A stretch of DNA of 31,546 bases from SZUA-592 sp041556555 (GCA_041556555.1 JBFFIE010000023.1:1-31546); one strand, 5' to 3'; shown: positions 1 through 8,434, numbered from the stretch's first letter. Program-made: numbers and translations. The notes: a model not told the origin generated them from the sequence alone.

Positions 1-420
1 GCCGTGACCGCGGCAGTCGAAGATCCGGTTATACGTATCATAAATTTCGAATGAATCATGCGGCCAGAGCCTGGTTTCAAGAAACGGATTCATCCAGGGA
101 TGCATGGCAGTCGGCATAAGTTGCCCATTCAAGTTTTCCAGAATCCGGTTGATGCGCTGGATGCTCTGCTGGAACTGATCCGGAAGCTGGTCCAAAGACG
201 CGGCTGGCCCATTGGTTTTCAATTCAATGACATGGGATACCAGTTCGTTGGACCAGGCGATGGGACCATCATCAACGTCATTGACGTATTCACCTGCAAC
301 TGATTTCAGTACCTCGTCTGCGACCGGTAGCACATTACCCTGCTCACGGTCGACGATCATGTATTCAATTTCTATCCCAACCCCTGTGAACAGGGGCAGT
401 ATCCCATCCTGGTCGTTCAT
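1..420 (-). CDS. GCS2-type carboxylate-amine ligase (glutamate-cysteine ligase family), partial
   Basis: The first 140 residues of this protein lie in the window and the C-terminal part runs off the left edge. The translation starts MNDQDGILPLF and carries GVGIEIEYMIVD near residues 14-25, which is the characteristic first acidic strand of GCS2-family glutamate-cysteine-ligase-like enzymes. In that fold such glutamates bind metal and ATP. The family joins a carboxylate to an amine with ATP hydrolysis and acts in the cytoplasm. The ATG overlaps the stop of the RimK-like gene in an ATGA, so translation is probably coupled. The neighbourhood (RimK-like ligase and C39-like peptidase) suggests a peptide- or metabolite-forming pathway rather than ordinary glutathione synthesis. 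The exact substrate cannot be read from the sequence. Confidence 0.85.
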   Translation of the reverse strand, partial: MNDQDGILPLFTGVGIEIEYMIVDREQGNVLPVADEVLKSVAGEYVNDVDDGPIAWSNELVSHVIELKTNGPAASLDQLPDQFQQSIQRINRILENLNGQLMPTAMHPWMNPFLETRLWPHDSFEIYDTYNRIFDCRGHG

Positions 421-1892
421 GCAGGACCCAAGCCACGTTTTTTATTTTCTATGCGCCTCAGAAAGGTGCCCATGATTTCTCTATACAGTGCATCCTTCAG
501 CACCAGGTCCTCAATACCGGCGTCGATGTTCGGATTATCATTCACTTCAATGACATAACACTTCTGACCGATCTGTTTCAGATCGACCCCGTACAAACCG
601 TCGCCGATCAGGTTGGCTGCTTTTAATGCTGTTTTAATGACTTCATCAGGTGCTTCACCAACAGACATGGTATCAGAGCCGCCTTCACTGCTGTTGTTAC
701 CGTCCTTATCCCGTTTGATGACCTGCCAGTGACGCCGCGCCATATGGTAACGGCAGGCATACAGGGCGCGTCGGTCACAGATACCCACACGCCAGTCGTA
801 AGTTGTTGGCAGAAATTCCTGCGCAACAATGAGATCTGATTTGTTCAGAAGACGCATGACCTCTTCATTCAACTCTACCTCAGTATCAACCTTGTTTACA
901 CCGAGTGAAAAAGCGCTATCAGGTTGTTTCAATACACAGGGAAGTCCCAGTGTTTCCATGATCTTGTCGATGTTATTACGGTGTATGATCATGGTTTTCG
1001 GGATAGGAATGCCATGGCGGGTGAGAAGTTCCGCGAGATAAACCTTGTTGGTGCATTTCAGGATTGAATCCGGATCATCCATGACCACCAGGCCTTCTGT
1101 TGCCGCGCGCTGGGCAAATCTAAAGGTATGATGATTAACTGCCGTAGTCTCACGAATAAACAAGGCATCAAATTCTGCCAGGCGATGCATGTCGTTGCGC
1201 GTGATTAATTCACAATCAAGACCTACAGATTCCGCCGCTTTCTGGAATTTCTTCAGGGCCCGTTCATTAGAAGGGGGTTCCTTATCATCCGGATTAACCA
1301 GGACCGCAATATCAAACCTGGGTGATGCGCGCTTTCGGATACGGCGCTTGCGACCGGAAAAATAATCAGTGGCTGCCTGGACCACGAACTTGTGATGGTA
1401 TTCAGGGATTTCACTTGCGGAGATCATGCGTATGGATTTCAATTCCCATTTGCCATCATCTTTCAGGAACTCTGCACGTAACAAGGGTGCATGGAAAAGA
1501 TCAAACAGGCGCATGCTGAGGGTATTGTATTGCTTGGCAATGTTTCTCCCGAAATAAACGCTTAATGTAAACTTGCTCGATTGTAGCCGCTTGCATGCCG
1601 ATTGAATCTGTTCCTCCATTTCCTCGGAAAGGGTGCGGATAACAAACTGGGATTTCAGGTCCTGTATGGTATTTATGTCCGGCATGGGTTTATGCCCGCG
1701 TGCGGCAGCCAGCAATGAAACGTAATAGCCAGTGCTCTGATAACCGTAAGAACGGCAAAGGTTAAACACTTTTGCTGAACGATCCTCACTGTAAGTTGGT
1801 TCTGTCAGATAGGACCTTGCCGAGGTCACCACCACGCCGGGAATGTGTAATGGCCATTTATTCGGATTACTTACAACAAGGAGAATCGTCAT
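417..1892 (-). CDS. RimK-like ATP-grasp ligase with N-terminal RLAN domain
   Basis: This 491-residue protein has two parts. Residues 1 to about 180 match the RimK-like ATP-grasp N-terminal (RLAN) domain, with KWPLHIPGV at 12-20 and NLCRSYGYQSTGYYVS at 44-59. Residues from about 195 to 480 form an ATP-grasp domain. Visible ATP-grasp residues include K322 in VLKQPD, D437 in YGVDLK, and E449, N451 and N453 in VIEVNDNPN. RimK-family enzymes add glutamate or similar amino acids to a carboxyl group through an acyl-phosphate. This one is much longer than E. coli RimK (about 300 residues), so ribosomal protein S6 need not be its target. It is joined by 4-base ATGA overlaps to the peptidase gene upstream and the GCS2 gene downstream, which implies a single mRNA and a shared pathway. 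Function beyond amide ligation is inferred. Confidence 0.9.
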   Translation of the reverse strand: MTILLVVSNPNKWPLHIPGVVVTSARSYLTEPTYSEDRSAKVFNLCRSYGYQSTGYYVSLLAAARGHKPMPDINTIQDLKSQFVIRTLSEEMEEQIQSACKRLQSSKFTLSVYFGRNIAKQYNTLSMRLFDLFHAPLLRAEFLKDDGKWELKSIRMISASEIPEYHHKFVVQAATDYFSGRKRRIRKRASPRFDIAVLVNPDDKEPPSNERALKKFQKAAESVGLDCELITRNDMHRLAEFDALFIRETTAVNHHTFRFAQRAATEGLVVMDDPDSILKCTNKVYLAELLTRHGIPIPKTMIIHRNNIDKIMETLGLPCVLKQPDSAFSLGVNKVDTEVELNEEVMRLLNKSDLIVAQEFLPTTYDWRVGICDRRALYACRYHMARRHWQVIKRDKDGNNSSEGGSDTMSVGEAPDEVIKTALKAANLIGDGLYGVDLKQIGQKCYVIEVNDNPNIDAGIEDLVLKDALYREIMGTFLRRIENKKRGLGPA

Positions 1893-2605
1893 CCCTTTTT
1901 CTCTTTTCGCGGATGGATGACCAGCAAGTTGGCGTCATAAGTCAGCACGCCGAGCAGGATGGCACAGATGACCCGATCAATATTCACCGGGTAAAGCTGT
2001 GATGTGGCCATCGGGTTGGGTAGCAATGGGTCAGCAACCAGTATGGTTCGATCTTCCCGGTGATAGCCGCTTAAAATGACGAAATGTCCGGAAGGCATGC
2101 CACGAATATCGTCATCAACATCCTTGGGTCCGAATTCACGCATGGTGCGGTAAAGATAAGTTGAGCTGAGCCCGGTTAATATCGGCAACTTGCGTTTAAT
2201 GAGGTTACGTAACAGCCCGGTGTTAAGATCCCTGAATTCCAGTTCACCACCGAGTTTCAGATATTCGAGGTAGCCGTCCGTGGCATGCTGTAATTTTTTA
2301 TCCTGCTTGACCCCGGCCTGACGTAGGAGGCGTTCACCTATATCAGTGTCCGGATTGGAAAACCAGGTCGGGTCGAACATCTGCAGGTTATAGGTATAGA
2401 TGGTGCAAGCATACCCACGCCTTAATGCGGCACAGGCAAGAAACACTGCCAGCGTGCCGCCGGCATCGAGCATTCGCGTTTCATTAATAACATCCGTCAA
2501 TGGAATATCATCACCGTAATAATTAAAAACGGCATGAAGGCAGGTCGGGCCACAGGCGGCATTATCCGGTTGTGGCAGGATTGGGATGCTGAGTTGTATG
2601 TCCAT
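1889..2605 (-). CDS. C39-like papain-fold cysteine peptidase
   Basis: This 238-residue protein has the papain-fold residues of the C39-like peptidase family: Q12 and C18 in PQPDNAACGPTC, H174 in GMPSGHFVILSGY and D192 in LVADPL. No signal peptide or membrane segment is seen, so it should act in the cytoplasm. Homologues next to RLAN/RimK ligases are, from my recollection, often fused to a GNAT acetyltransferase; this copy starts directly with the peptidase domain and has no such fusion. It is the first gene of a three-gene operon and overlaps the ligase gene by ATGA. It might trim or transfer a peptide made by the two ligases, or cleave a modified protein; that role is inference. No clear Shine-Dalgarno sequence precedes the ATG. 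Confidence 0.82.
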   Translation of the reverse strand: MDIQLSIPILPQPDNAACGPTCLHAVFNYYGDDIPLTDVINETRMLDAGGTLAVFLACAALRRGYACTIYTYNLQMFDPTWFSNPDTDIGERLLRQAGVKQDKKLQHATDGYLEYLKLGGELEFRDLNTGLLRNLIKRKLPILTGLSSTYLYRTMREFGPKDVDDDIRGMPSGHFVILSGYHREDRTILVADPLLPNPMATSQLYPVNIDRVICAILLGVLTYDANLLVIHPRKEKKG

Positions 2606-2738
2606 GACAATGGAACGGGCAGACGGAATCAGTCCGCCGGAATGCAGGAAAACATAAAGGTAAGGGTATGTTTCATTCCCAGTTTCTGGTTGGCCTCAAC
2701 TCCTCCGGGATAAAGGTGGCGCTATATTACGATGAGTG

Positions 2739-2763
2739 CAGATTTGCGCAACAGATAAATCTG
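2739..2763 (+). promoter_or_regulatory. Inverted repeat in the carA leader
   Basis: The arms CAGATTT (2739-2745) and AAATCTG (2757-2763) are perfectly complementary across an 11-base spacer, and a single bulge would extend the helix by two pairs. It lies just downstream of a TATATT that could serve as a -10 box, so it would be near the 5' end of the carA transcript. It could be an operator or an RNA hairpin. No known consensus is matched. Confidence 0.35.
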
Positions 2764-2844
2764 GCACAGGCAGACGGGATCCCGGCGAGCTCCCCGCATG
2801 GACATTGCAGTACCAGATCAGTAAAATTCGCCCTGTTATTTGTG

Positions 2845-2876
2845 ACGGGAGTAGCCCAGTGGTTACTCCCGTTTTC
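2845..2876 (+). promoter_or_regulatory. Terminator-like hairpin before carA (possible attenuator)
   Basis: ACGGGAGTA (2845-2853) pairs perfectly with TACTCCCGT (2864-2872) around a 10-base loop, and the RNA then continues with four T and a C. This is the shape of a weak intrinsic terminator, and it lies about 30 bases before the carA start codon. Because it precedes carA and does not follow a gene on the same strand, it is more likely a leader attenuator than the end of an operon. Regulation of carAB by leader or attenuation mechanisms has been described in Pseudomonas. Which signal would act here is not visible. Confidence 0.5.
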
Positions 2877-2906
2877 TACGTCTGACGTATTCATCTGGAG
2901 AGTTAT

Positions 2907-4034
2907 TTGAAACAACCGGCGTTGTTGGCACTGGCAGACGGGACGGTATTTCATGGCACGTCCATAGGCGCTGTGGGGCAGGCAGCAGGGGAAGTTGTTT
3001 TCAATACGGCCATCACCGGTTACCAGGAAATTCTCACCGATCCTTCCTATTTCCAGCAGATCGTCACACTTACCCAGCCGCATATCGGCAATGTCGGAAC
3101 CAACAGGGATGATCAGGAATCCGCCAGGACCTATGTCAGCGGACTCGTGATTCGGGACCTGCCACTGCAACACAGCAGTTGGCGTTCCGAGGAATCCCTG
3201 GAAGATTACCTTCACCGCAACCGGGTAGTGGCCATTGCCGATATCGATAGCCGGCGGCTGACCCGACTATTACGCGACAAGGGCGCCCAGAATGCCTGTA
3301 TTGCAGGTGGACCCGACATCAATGTCGAAAAGGCACTGGTCCAGGCCCGTGAGTTTCCCGGGCTCAAGGGAGCGGACCTCGCGCAGGATGTATCGACAGA
3401 TACCCCTTATCAGTGGACGGAGGGCATCTGGCAGCTTGGTCCGGATAAACACAGTTTACCGGCAAAAGCATTCAAGGTGATTGCCTACGATTATGGCATC
3501 AAGCGCAATATCCTCCGCCTGCTGGTCGATGCCGGTTGCGACCTGACCGTGGTGCCGGCAAAAACTCCGGCCAGGGAAATTCTGGCTGAAAAACCCGATG
3601 GAGTATTTCTTTCCAACGGACCCGGTGATCCCGATCCATGTGACTATGCCATTGAGGCTATCCGGGAAATCATAGCCAGCAAGACACCGACCTTCGGGAT
3701 CTGTCTGGGACACCAGTTACTGGGGCTGGCCTGTGGCGCGGAGACCTCAAAAATGAAATTCGGCCACCATGGTGCCAACCACCCGGTCCAGGATCTGGCA
3801 ACCCGGCAGGTGTTGATCACCAGCCAGAACCACGGTTTTGCAGTTGACGAAGACACCTTGCCAAACAACCTGGTGGCGACCCATCGTTCGTTATTTGATG
3901 GCACCTTGCAGGGAGTGCACCACACTGAATTACCGGCCTTCGGCTTTCAGGGCCATCCCGAGGCCAGCCCCGGCCCGCATGATGTGCGGGGCCTGTTTCA
4001 GCATTTTGTGGAACTGATGCGGGGTACGTCATAG
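2907..4034 (+). CDS. carA: Carbamoyl-phosphate synthase small (glutaminase) subunit
   Basis: CarA hydrolyses glutamine and passes ammonia to CarB to make carbamoyl phosphate for pyrimidine and arginine synthesis. The 375-residue protein has the CarA-specific N-terminal domain (residues 1-150) and a class I glutamine amidotransferase domain (about 190-375). The catalytic triad is visible as C266 in FGICLGHQ, H350 and E352 in GFQGHPEASPGP. The start is TTG, chosen because GGAG at 2897-2900 sits 6 bases upstream and because the N-terminus aligns with E. coli CarA, which I recall also starts at UUG. carB begins 2 bases after the stop, so the two subunits are cotranscribed. A terminator-like hairpin just upstream may control expression. 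Confidence 0.97.
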   Translation: MKQPALLALADGTVFHGTSIGAVGQAAGEVVFNTAITGYQEILTDPSYFQQIVTLTQPHIGNVGTNRDDQESARTYVSGLVIRDLPLQHSSWRSEESLEDYLHRNRVVAIADIDSRRLTRLLRDKGAQNACIAGGPDINVEKALVQAREFPGLKGADLAQDVSTDTPYQWTEGIWQLGPDKHSLPAKAFKVIAYDYGIKRNILRLLVDAGCDLTVVPAKTPAREILAEKPDGVFLSNGPGDPDPCDYAIEAIREIIASKTPTFGICLGHQLLGLACGAETSKMKFGHHGANHPVQDLATRQVLITSQNHGFAVDEDTLPNNLVATHRSLFDGTLQGVHHTELPAFGFQGHPEASPGPHDVRGLFQHFVELMRGTS

Positions 4035-4036
4035 CG

Positions 4037-7000
4037 ATGCCAAAGCGTAGCGATATCAACAGCATTCTGATCATCGGCGCCGGGCCGATCGTGATTGGCC
4101 AGGCCTGCGAGTTTGATTATTCCGGTGCGCAGGCCTGCAAGGCACTCAAGGAAGAGGGTTACCGGGTGATTCTGGTGAATTCCAACCCGGCCACGATCAT
4201 GACTGACCCGGAGATGGCTGATGCTACCTATATTGAACCGGTAAACTGGAAAGTCGTGGAGCGCATCATCGCCAAGGAGCATCCGGATGCAATCCTGCCC
4301 ACCATGGGTGGGCAGACCGGGCTGAATTGTGCGCTGGACCTGGCACGCGAGGGTGTCCTCGAAAAATATAATGTCGAACTGATTGGCGCCAATCAGGATG
4401 CCATTGACAAGGCCGAGGACCGCGAGCGCTTCCGTGAGGCCATGAAACAGATTGGCCTCAAAATGCCGCATTCCGGTCTGGCCCATGATATGCATCAGGC
4501 CATGGTCATCCAGGAAGAGATTGGTTTCCCGATCATCATTCGACCGTCATTCACGCTGGGCGGCAGCGGCGGCGGCATTGCCTACAACCGCGAGGAATTC
4601 CAGGAGATCTGTGAACGCGGGCTGGATGCATCACCCACCAATGAAATCCTGTTGGAGCAGTCAATCCTCGGCTGGAAGGAATATGAAATGGAGGTGGTAC
4701 GGGATCACGAAGACAACTGCATCATTATTTGCTCCATTGAAAATCTGGATCCCATGGGGGTCCACACTGGTGATTCCATTACCATCGCCCCGGCCATCAC
4801 GCTGACCGACAAGGAATACCAACTCATGCGCAATGCCTCGATAGCGGTATTGCGTGAGATCGGTGTTGATACTGGTGGTTCCAACGTCCAGTTTGCTGTT
4901 AACCCGCACAACGGTGAACTGATCATCATTGAAATGAATCCCCGGGTATCACGTTCTTCGGCCCTGGCCTCCAAGGCGACCGGTTTCCCGATTGCCAAGG
5001 TCGCGGCCAAGCTTGCTGTGGGCTACACACTTGATGAACTGGAGAATGAGATCACCGGCGGTGCCACACCGGCCTCGTTTGAACCCACCATTGATTACAT
5101 CGTTACCAAGATACCGCGCTTTACCTTTGAGAAGTTTCCGCAGGCCGATGACCGTCTGACCACCCAGATGAAATCTGTTGGTGAGGTGATGGCGATTGGC
5201 CGCACCTTCCAGGAGTCCCTGCAAAAGGCTATACGAGGGCTGGAAATCGGGCGCGACGGATTTAATGAACTGGTACCCCGCGATCTGGCGCATGAAGATG
5301 CCCTTGAATTGATTCAGCGTGAGCTGCGAGTGCCTCGCGCTGACCGCCTCTGGTATGTGGCCGAGGCCTTTCGTTATGGTATGACCATTGAAGAAGTCCA
5401 CGAATGTTCAAAAATAGATCGCTGGTTCCTCACCCAGATTGCCGATATCGTCAATGAAGAAATCAACCTGACGCAGATGGCAATCGAGGAACTTGCTGCT
5501 GATCGGCTGCGGGAACTCAAGCGCATGGGATTTTCCGACAGTCGTCTGGCCTGGTTGCTGGATAGCGATGAGATCTCAATCCGCGAATTGCGACATGAAC
5601 ATAATATCCGTCCGGTTTACAAGCGGGTGGACTCCTGTGCCGCGGAATTTGCCGCGACCACAGCCTACATGTATTCGACTTACGAGGAGGAATGCGAGGC
5701 TGAGCCCAGTGAGCGCAAGAAGATTATGGTGCTGGGTGGTGGCCCGAACCGGATTGGCCAGGGCATTGAGTTTGATTACTGTTGTGTACAGGCCGCACTG
5801 GCCATGCGTGAAGTGGGCTATGAAACGATCATGGTTAATTGCAATCCAGAGACCGTGTCTACAGATTACGATACGTCTGATCGTCTCTATTTCGAACCGC
5901 TGACACTGGAAGACGTGCTGGAGATCATTGACCTGGAAAAACCTTATGGGGTCATCGTCCAGTACGGCGGGCAGACACCATTAAAACTGGCCCGTGACCT
6001 GGACGCCGCCGGCGCCCCTATTATTGGTACCACACCGGATTCCATCGACCTGGCCGAGGACCGTGAGCGATTCCAGAAACTGCTGGTCGAACTGGATCTT
6101 ATGCAACCCCCGAATCGCACGGCGCGAAATGATGAACAGGCGGTGGAACTGGCCAACGAGATCGGCTACCCGCTGGTGGTACGTCCTTCCTATGTCCTGG
6201 GCGGCCGGGCCATGGAGATTGTATACAATGAAAAGGAATTACGTAGCTACATACGCGATGCCGTGGCTGTCTCGAACGAGTCACCTGTGCTGCTGGACCG
6301 TTTCCTGCGCGATGCCATTGAAGTGGATGTGGATGCCGTCTGTGACGGCGATACCGTCATCATCGGCGGCATCATGCAACACATTGAACAGGCCGGTGTG
6401 CACTCCGGTGATTCTGCCTGTTCATTGCCGCCCTACAGTCTGGATGAAGGTATTCAACAACGGATTGGCAACCAGGTCTGTGCCATGGCGAAAAAACTGA
6501 ATGTGGTAGGTTTGATGAACACCCAGTTTGCCGTCCAGGGTGATGATATCTATGTCCTCGAGGTCAATCCCAGGGCCTCACGCACCGTGCCATTCGTGTC
6601 AAAAGCGACCGGCATCTCGCTGGCCCGGGTGGCAGCAAAATGCATGGTCGGCCTAACTCTGACGGAACAGGGAGTCACAACAGTCAAGATGCCATCGTAT
6701 TACTCCGTCAAGGAGTCCGTATTTCCGTTCATTAAATTCCCTGGTGTTGATTCCCTGCTCGGCCCTGAAATGAAATCCACCGGTGAGGTCATGGGGATCG
6801 GTATGACATTTGCCGAGGCCTTCGCCAAGGGCCAACTGGCTGTGGGTGAAAACATCTCCAATTCAGGGCTGGCGTTCATCAGTGTCCGTGATGAAGACAA
6901 GGCAGAAGCTGTGAAGGTGGCGAGGGAGCTCGCCAATATCGGTTTCCTGTTGTGTGCTACACACGGTACGGCGAGGGCACTCAGGGATGCCGGTCTGGAA

Positions 7001-7261
7001 TGCCTAGGTGTGAACAAGGTCAGGGAAGGGCAACCTCATATCGTTGATATGTTGAAAAATGATGAAATAGACCTCATAGTGAATACTACCGAAGACAAGC
7101 AAGCAATTGCCGATTCCTATTCCATCCGCCGTACCGCCCTGCATCACAAGGTGTTTTATACCACGACCATGGCCGGAGCCCATGCCACCGTTCTTGCATT
7201 GAAGCAGAGTAATTCAACGGCTGTGAACAGTTTGCAGGAATTACACAGGGAATTCATATAA
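4037..7261 (+). CDS. carB: Carbamoyl-phosphate synthase large subunit
   Basis: CarB makes carbamoyl phosphate from bicarbonate, two ATP and ammonia delivered by CarA. The protein has 1074 residues, against 1073 in E. coli. It shows the two homologous ATP-grasp halves: the carboxyphosphate half opening with ILIIGAGPIVIGQACEFDYS near residue 10, and the carbamoyl-phosphate half opening with IMVLGGGPNRIGQGIEFDYC near 560. Each half contains its glutamate-asparagine metal motif (EMNPRVSRSS and EVNPRASRTV). The last 140 residues form the MGS-like allosteric domain with ATHGTARAL, the site where UMP and ornithine act in the family. greA follows 10 bases after the stop, with AGGAG between them, so it is the same operon. 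Confidence 0.98.
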   Translation: MPKRSDINSILIIGAGPIVIGQACEFDYSGAQACKALKEEGYRVILVNSNPATIMTDPEMADATYIEPVNWKVVERIIAKEHPDAILPTMGGQTGLNCALDLAREGVLEKYNVELIGANQDAIDKAEDRERFREAMKQIGLKMPHSGLAHDMHQAMVIQEEIGFPIIIRPSFTLGGSGGGIAYNREEFQEICERGLDASPTNEILLEQSILGWKEYEMEVVRDHEDNCIIICSIENLDPMGVHTGDSITIAPAITLTDKEYQLMRNASIAVLREIGVDTGGSNVQFAVNPHNGELIIIEMNPRVSRSSALASKATGFPIAKVAAKLAVGYTLDELENEITGGATPASFEPTIDYIVTKIPRFTFEKFPQADDRLTTQMKSVGEVMAIGRTFQESLQKAIRGLEIGRDGFNELVPRDLAHEDALELIQRELRVPRADRLWYVAEAFRYGMTIEEVHECSKIDRWFLTQIADIVNEEINLTQMAIEELAADRLRELKRMGFSDSRLAWLLDSDEISIRELRHEHNIRPVYKRVDSCAAEFAATTAYMYSTYEEECEAEPSERKKIMVLGGGPNRIGQGIEFDYCCVQAALAMREVGYETIMVNCNPETVSTDYDTSDRLYFEPLTLEDVLEIIDLEKPYGVIVQYGGQTPLKLARDLDAAGAPIIGTTPDSIDLAEDRERFQKLLVELDLMQPPNRTARNDEQAVELANEIGYPLVVRPSYVLGGRAMEIVYNEKELRSYIRDAVAVSNESPVLLDRFLRDAIEVDVDAVCDGDTVIIGGIMQHIEQAGVHSGDSACSLPPYSLDEGIQQRIGNQVCAMAKKLNVVGLMNTQFAVQGDDIYVLEVNPRASRTVPFVSKATGISLARVAAKCMVGLTLTEQGVTTVKMPSYYSVKESVFPFIKFPGVDSLLGPEMKSTGEVMGIGMTFAEAFAKGQLAVGENISNSGLAFISVRDEDKAEAVKVARELANIGFLLCATHGTARALRDAGLECLGVNKVREGQPHIVDMLKNDEIDLIVNTTEDKQAIADSYSIRRTALHHKVFYTTTMAGAHATVLALKQSNSTAVNSLQELHREFI

Positions 7262-7271
7262 AGGAGTTGTT

Positions 7272-7748
7272 ATGAGCAAGGCACCCATTACCGCAAAAGG
7301 TGCACAACGATTGCGTGAACAACTGAAAGCCATGAAGACAGTTGATCGGCCCCGGATCACCGAGGCTATTGCGGAGGCACGCGCGCACGGCGACCTCAGT
7401 GAGAATGCGGAATATCATGCCGCACGTGAACAGCAGAGTTTCCTTGAGGGACGTATTGCATCCATTGAATCCGCACTGGCCGATGCGCAGATCATCGAAG
7501 TCGCCAACATGGACTCAGAAGGTCGCGTGGTTTTCGGTGCGACGATCGAACTCATGAACCTTGAAAATGAGCAAAAGGTCACTTACCAAATCGTGGGTGA
7601 AATTGAGGCAGACATCGAACAAGGCCTGATCTCCATTACCTCTCCAGTAGCCCGGGCATTGATCGGCAAGGAAGAAGGGGAAGTCGTCGAGGTCAAGGCA
7701 CCTGGTGGCGTACAGGAGTATGAGATACTCGTCGTGCGTTACGAATGA
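7272..7748 (+). CDS. greA: Transcription elongation factor GreA
   Basis: GreA enters the RNA polymerase secondary channel and stimulates cleavage of backtracked RNA. The product is 158 residues, the same length as E. coli GreA. The N-terminal coiled coil (residues 1-75) carries GDLSENAEYHAAREQQSF with the conserved acidic tip residues, and the C-terminal FKBP-like domain ends in GEVVEVKAPGG. A strong AGGAG at 7262-7266 lies 5 bases before the ATG. The carA-carB-greA order is the one described in Pseudomonas, where greA is part of the carAB operon. Confidence 0.97.
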   Translation: MSKAPITAKGAQRLREQLKAMKTVDRPRITEAIAEARAHGDLSENAEYHAAREQQSFLEGRIASIESALADAQIIEVANMDSEGRVVFGATIELMNLENEQKVTYQIVGEIEADIEQGLISITSPVARALIGKEEGEVVEVKAPGGVQEYEILVVRYE

Positions 7749-7798
7749 CGTTTCAGTTGGCGGTCGCTAACGCTTACCGCTGTTTATAATTTTCCCTG
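7749..7798 (+). promoter_or_regulatory. greA-rlmE spacer with a small stem-loop and a TATAAT box
   Basis: GCGGT (7760-7764) can pair with ACCGC (7776-7780) around an 11-base loop, followed by TGTTT, which would make at best a weak terminator for greA. A perfect TATAAT lies at 7785-7790, only 8 bases before the rlmE ATG. There is no good -35 at normal spacing. If this is a real -10 box, the rlmE transcript would have almost no leader. Confidence 0.3.
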
Positions 7799-8434
7799 AT
7801 GTCCAGAAGACCACATGCTAGAAAACCCAGCAGCCAGCGCTGGCTGCAAAGGCAACACCGTGATCCCTTTGTCAAACAGGCGCAGCGATCAGACTATCGC
7901 TCCCGCGCGGTTTTCAAGCTGATCGAGATCGATGAAAAGGACAACCTGTTTCGTCCGGGGCAATTGGTAGTAGACCTCGGGGCAGCGCCAGGAAGCTGGT
8001 CACAATATGCCGCCAAAAAAACCGGGAAACAGGGCCGCGTGATTGCTGTCGATATTTTGCCCATGGACAATATAAAAGGAGTCAGTTTTATTCAGGGAGA
8101 CTTCAGGGAACAGGAGATCCTTGACGCCTGTCTCAGTGCCCTGGAGGGTAACAGGGCAGACCTTGTAATCTCCGATATGGCCCCCAATATATCTGGTATA
8201 AAATCCAGCGATCAGACCCGCAGCGTTTATCTGGCCGAGTTGGCCAGGGATCTCGCACTGGAAGTCCTGAAACCGGGAGGCGATATTCTGGTCAAAGTGT
8301 TTCAGGGAGAAGGTGTGGATGAATTCAGGAAAAGCCTTCAGGAACATTTTCCCCGGATCATCTCTCGAAATCCCCGGGCTTCCAGGGAAAGTTCCAGAGA
8401 ATTTTATCTTTTGGGGCGTGACTATCGACCCTGA
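7799..8434 (+). CDS. rlmE: 23S rRNA 2'-O-methyltransferase RlmE (RrmJ/FtsJ)
   Basis: RlmE methylates the 2'-O of U2552 in the A-loop of 23S rRNA, using S-adenosylmethionine, late in 50S assembly. The 211-residue protein has the FtsJ Rossmann fold with the SAM loop VVDLGAAPGSWSQY (residues 57-70). The catalytic K-D-K-E tetrad is visible as K40, D126 in SDMAPN, K166 in VKVFQGEG and E201. All four are offset by exactly two from E. coli K38, D124, K164 and E199, which supports the chosen ATG. No Shine-Dalgarno sequence is visible before it. The gene lies 50 bases after greA and about 60 before ftsH, the usual rlmE-ftsH pairing. Confidence 0.96.
   Translation: MSRRPHARKPSSQRWLQRQHRDPFVKQAQRSDYRSRAVFKLIEIDEKDNLFRPGQLVVDLGAAPGSWSQYAAKKTGKQGRVIAVDILPMDNIKGVSFIQGDFREQEILDACLSALEGNRADLVISDMAPNISGIKSSDQTRSVYLAELARDLALEVLKPGGDILVKVFQGEGVDEFRKSLQEHFPRIISRNPRASRESSREFYLLGRDYRP

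Larger units (their letters stand above)
2606..2906. other. Divergent spacer between the peptidase-ligase operon and carA
   Basis: About 300 bases separate the two divergent transcription units. The spacer contains a -10-like TATATT at 2723-2728 on the plus strand without a convincing -35 box, an inverted repeat at 2739-2763, and a terminator-like hairpin at 2845-2872 just before carA. I found no convincing coding sequence. An open frame from 2668 runs out of frame into the carA start and looks like a chance frame. The dapB gene that often precedes carA is not here. Confidence 0.6.

Noticed and set aside
58..303. Plus-strand frames at the left edge
   Set aside because: They are antisense to the GCS2-type ligase, whose N-terminal metal motif and ATGA overlap identify the coding strand.
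2668..2910. An 80-codon plus-strand frame before carA
   Set aside because: It overlaps the carA start out of frame, spans both leader inverted repeats and resembles no family.
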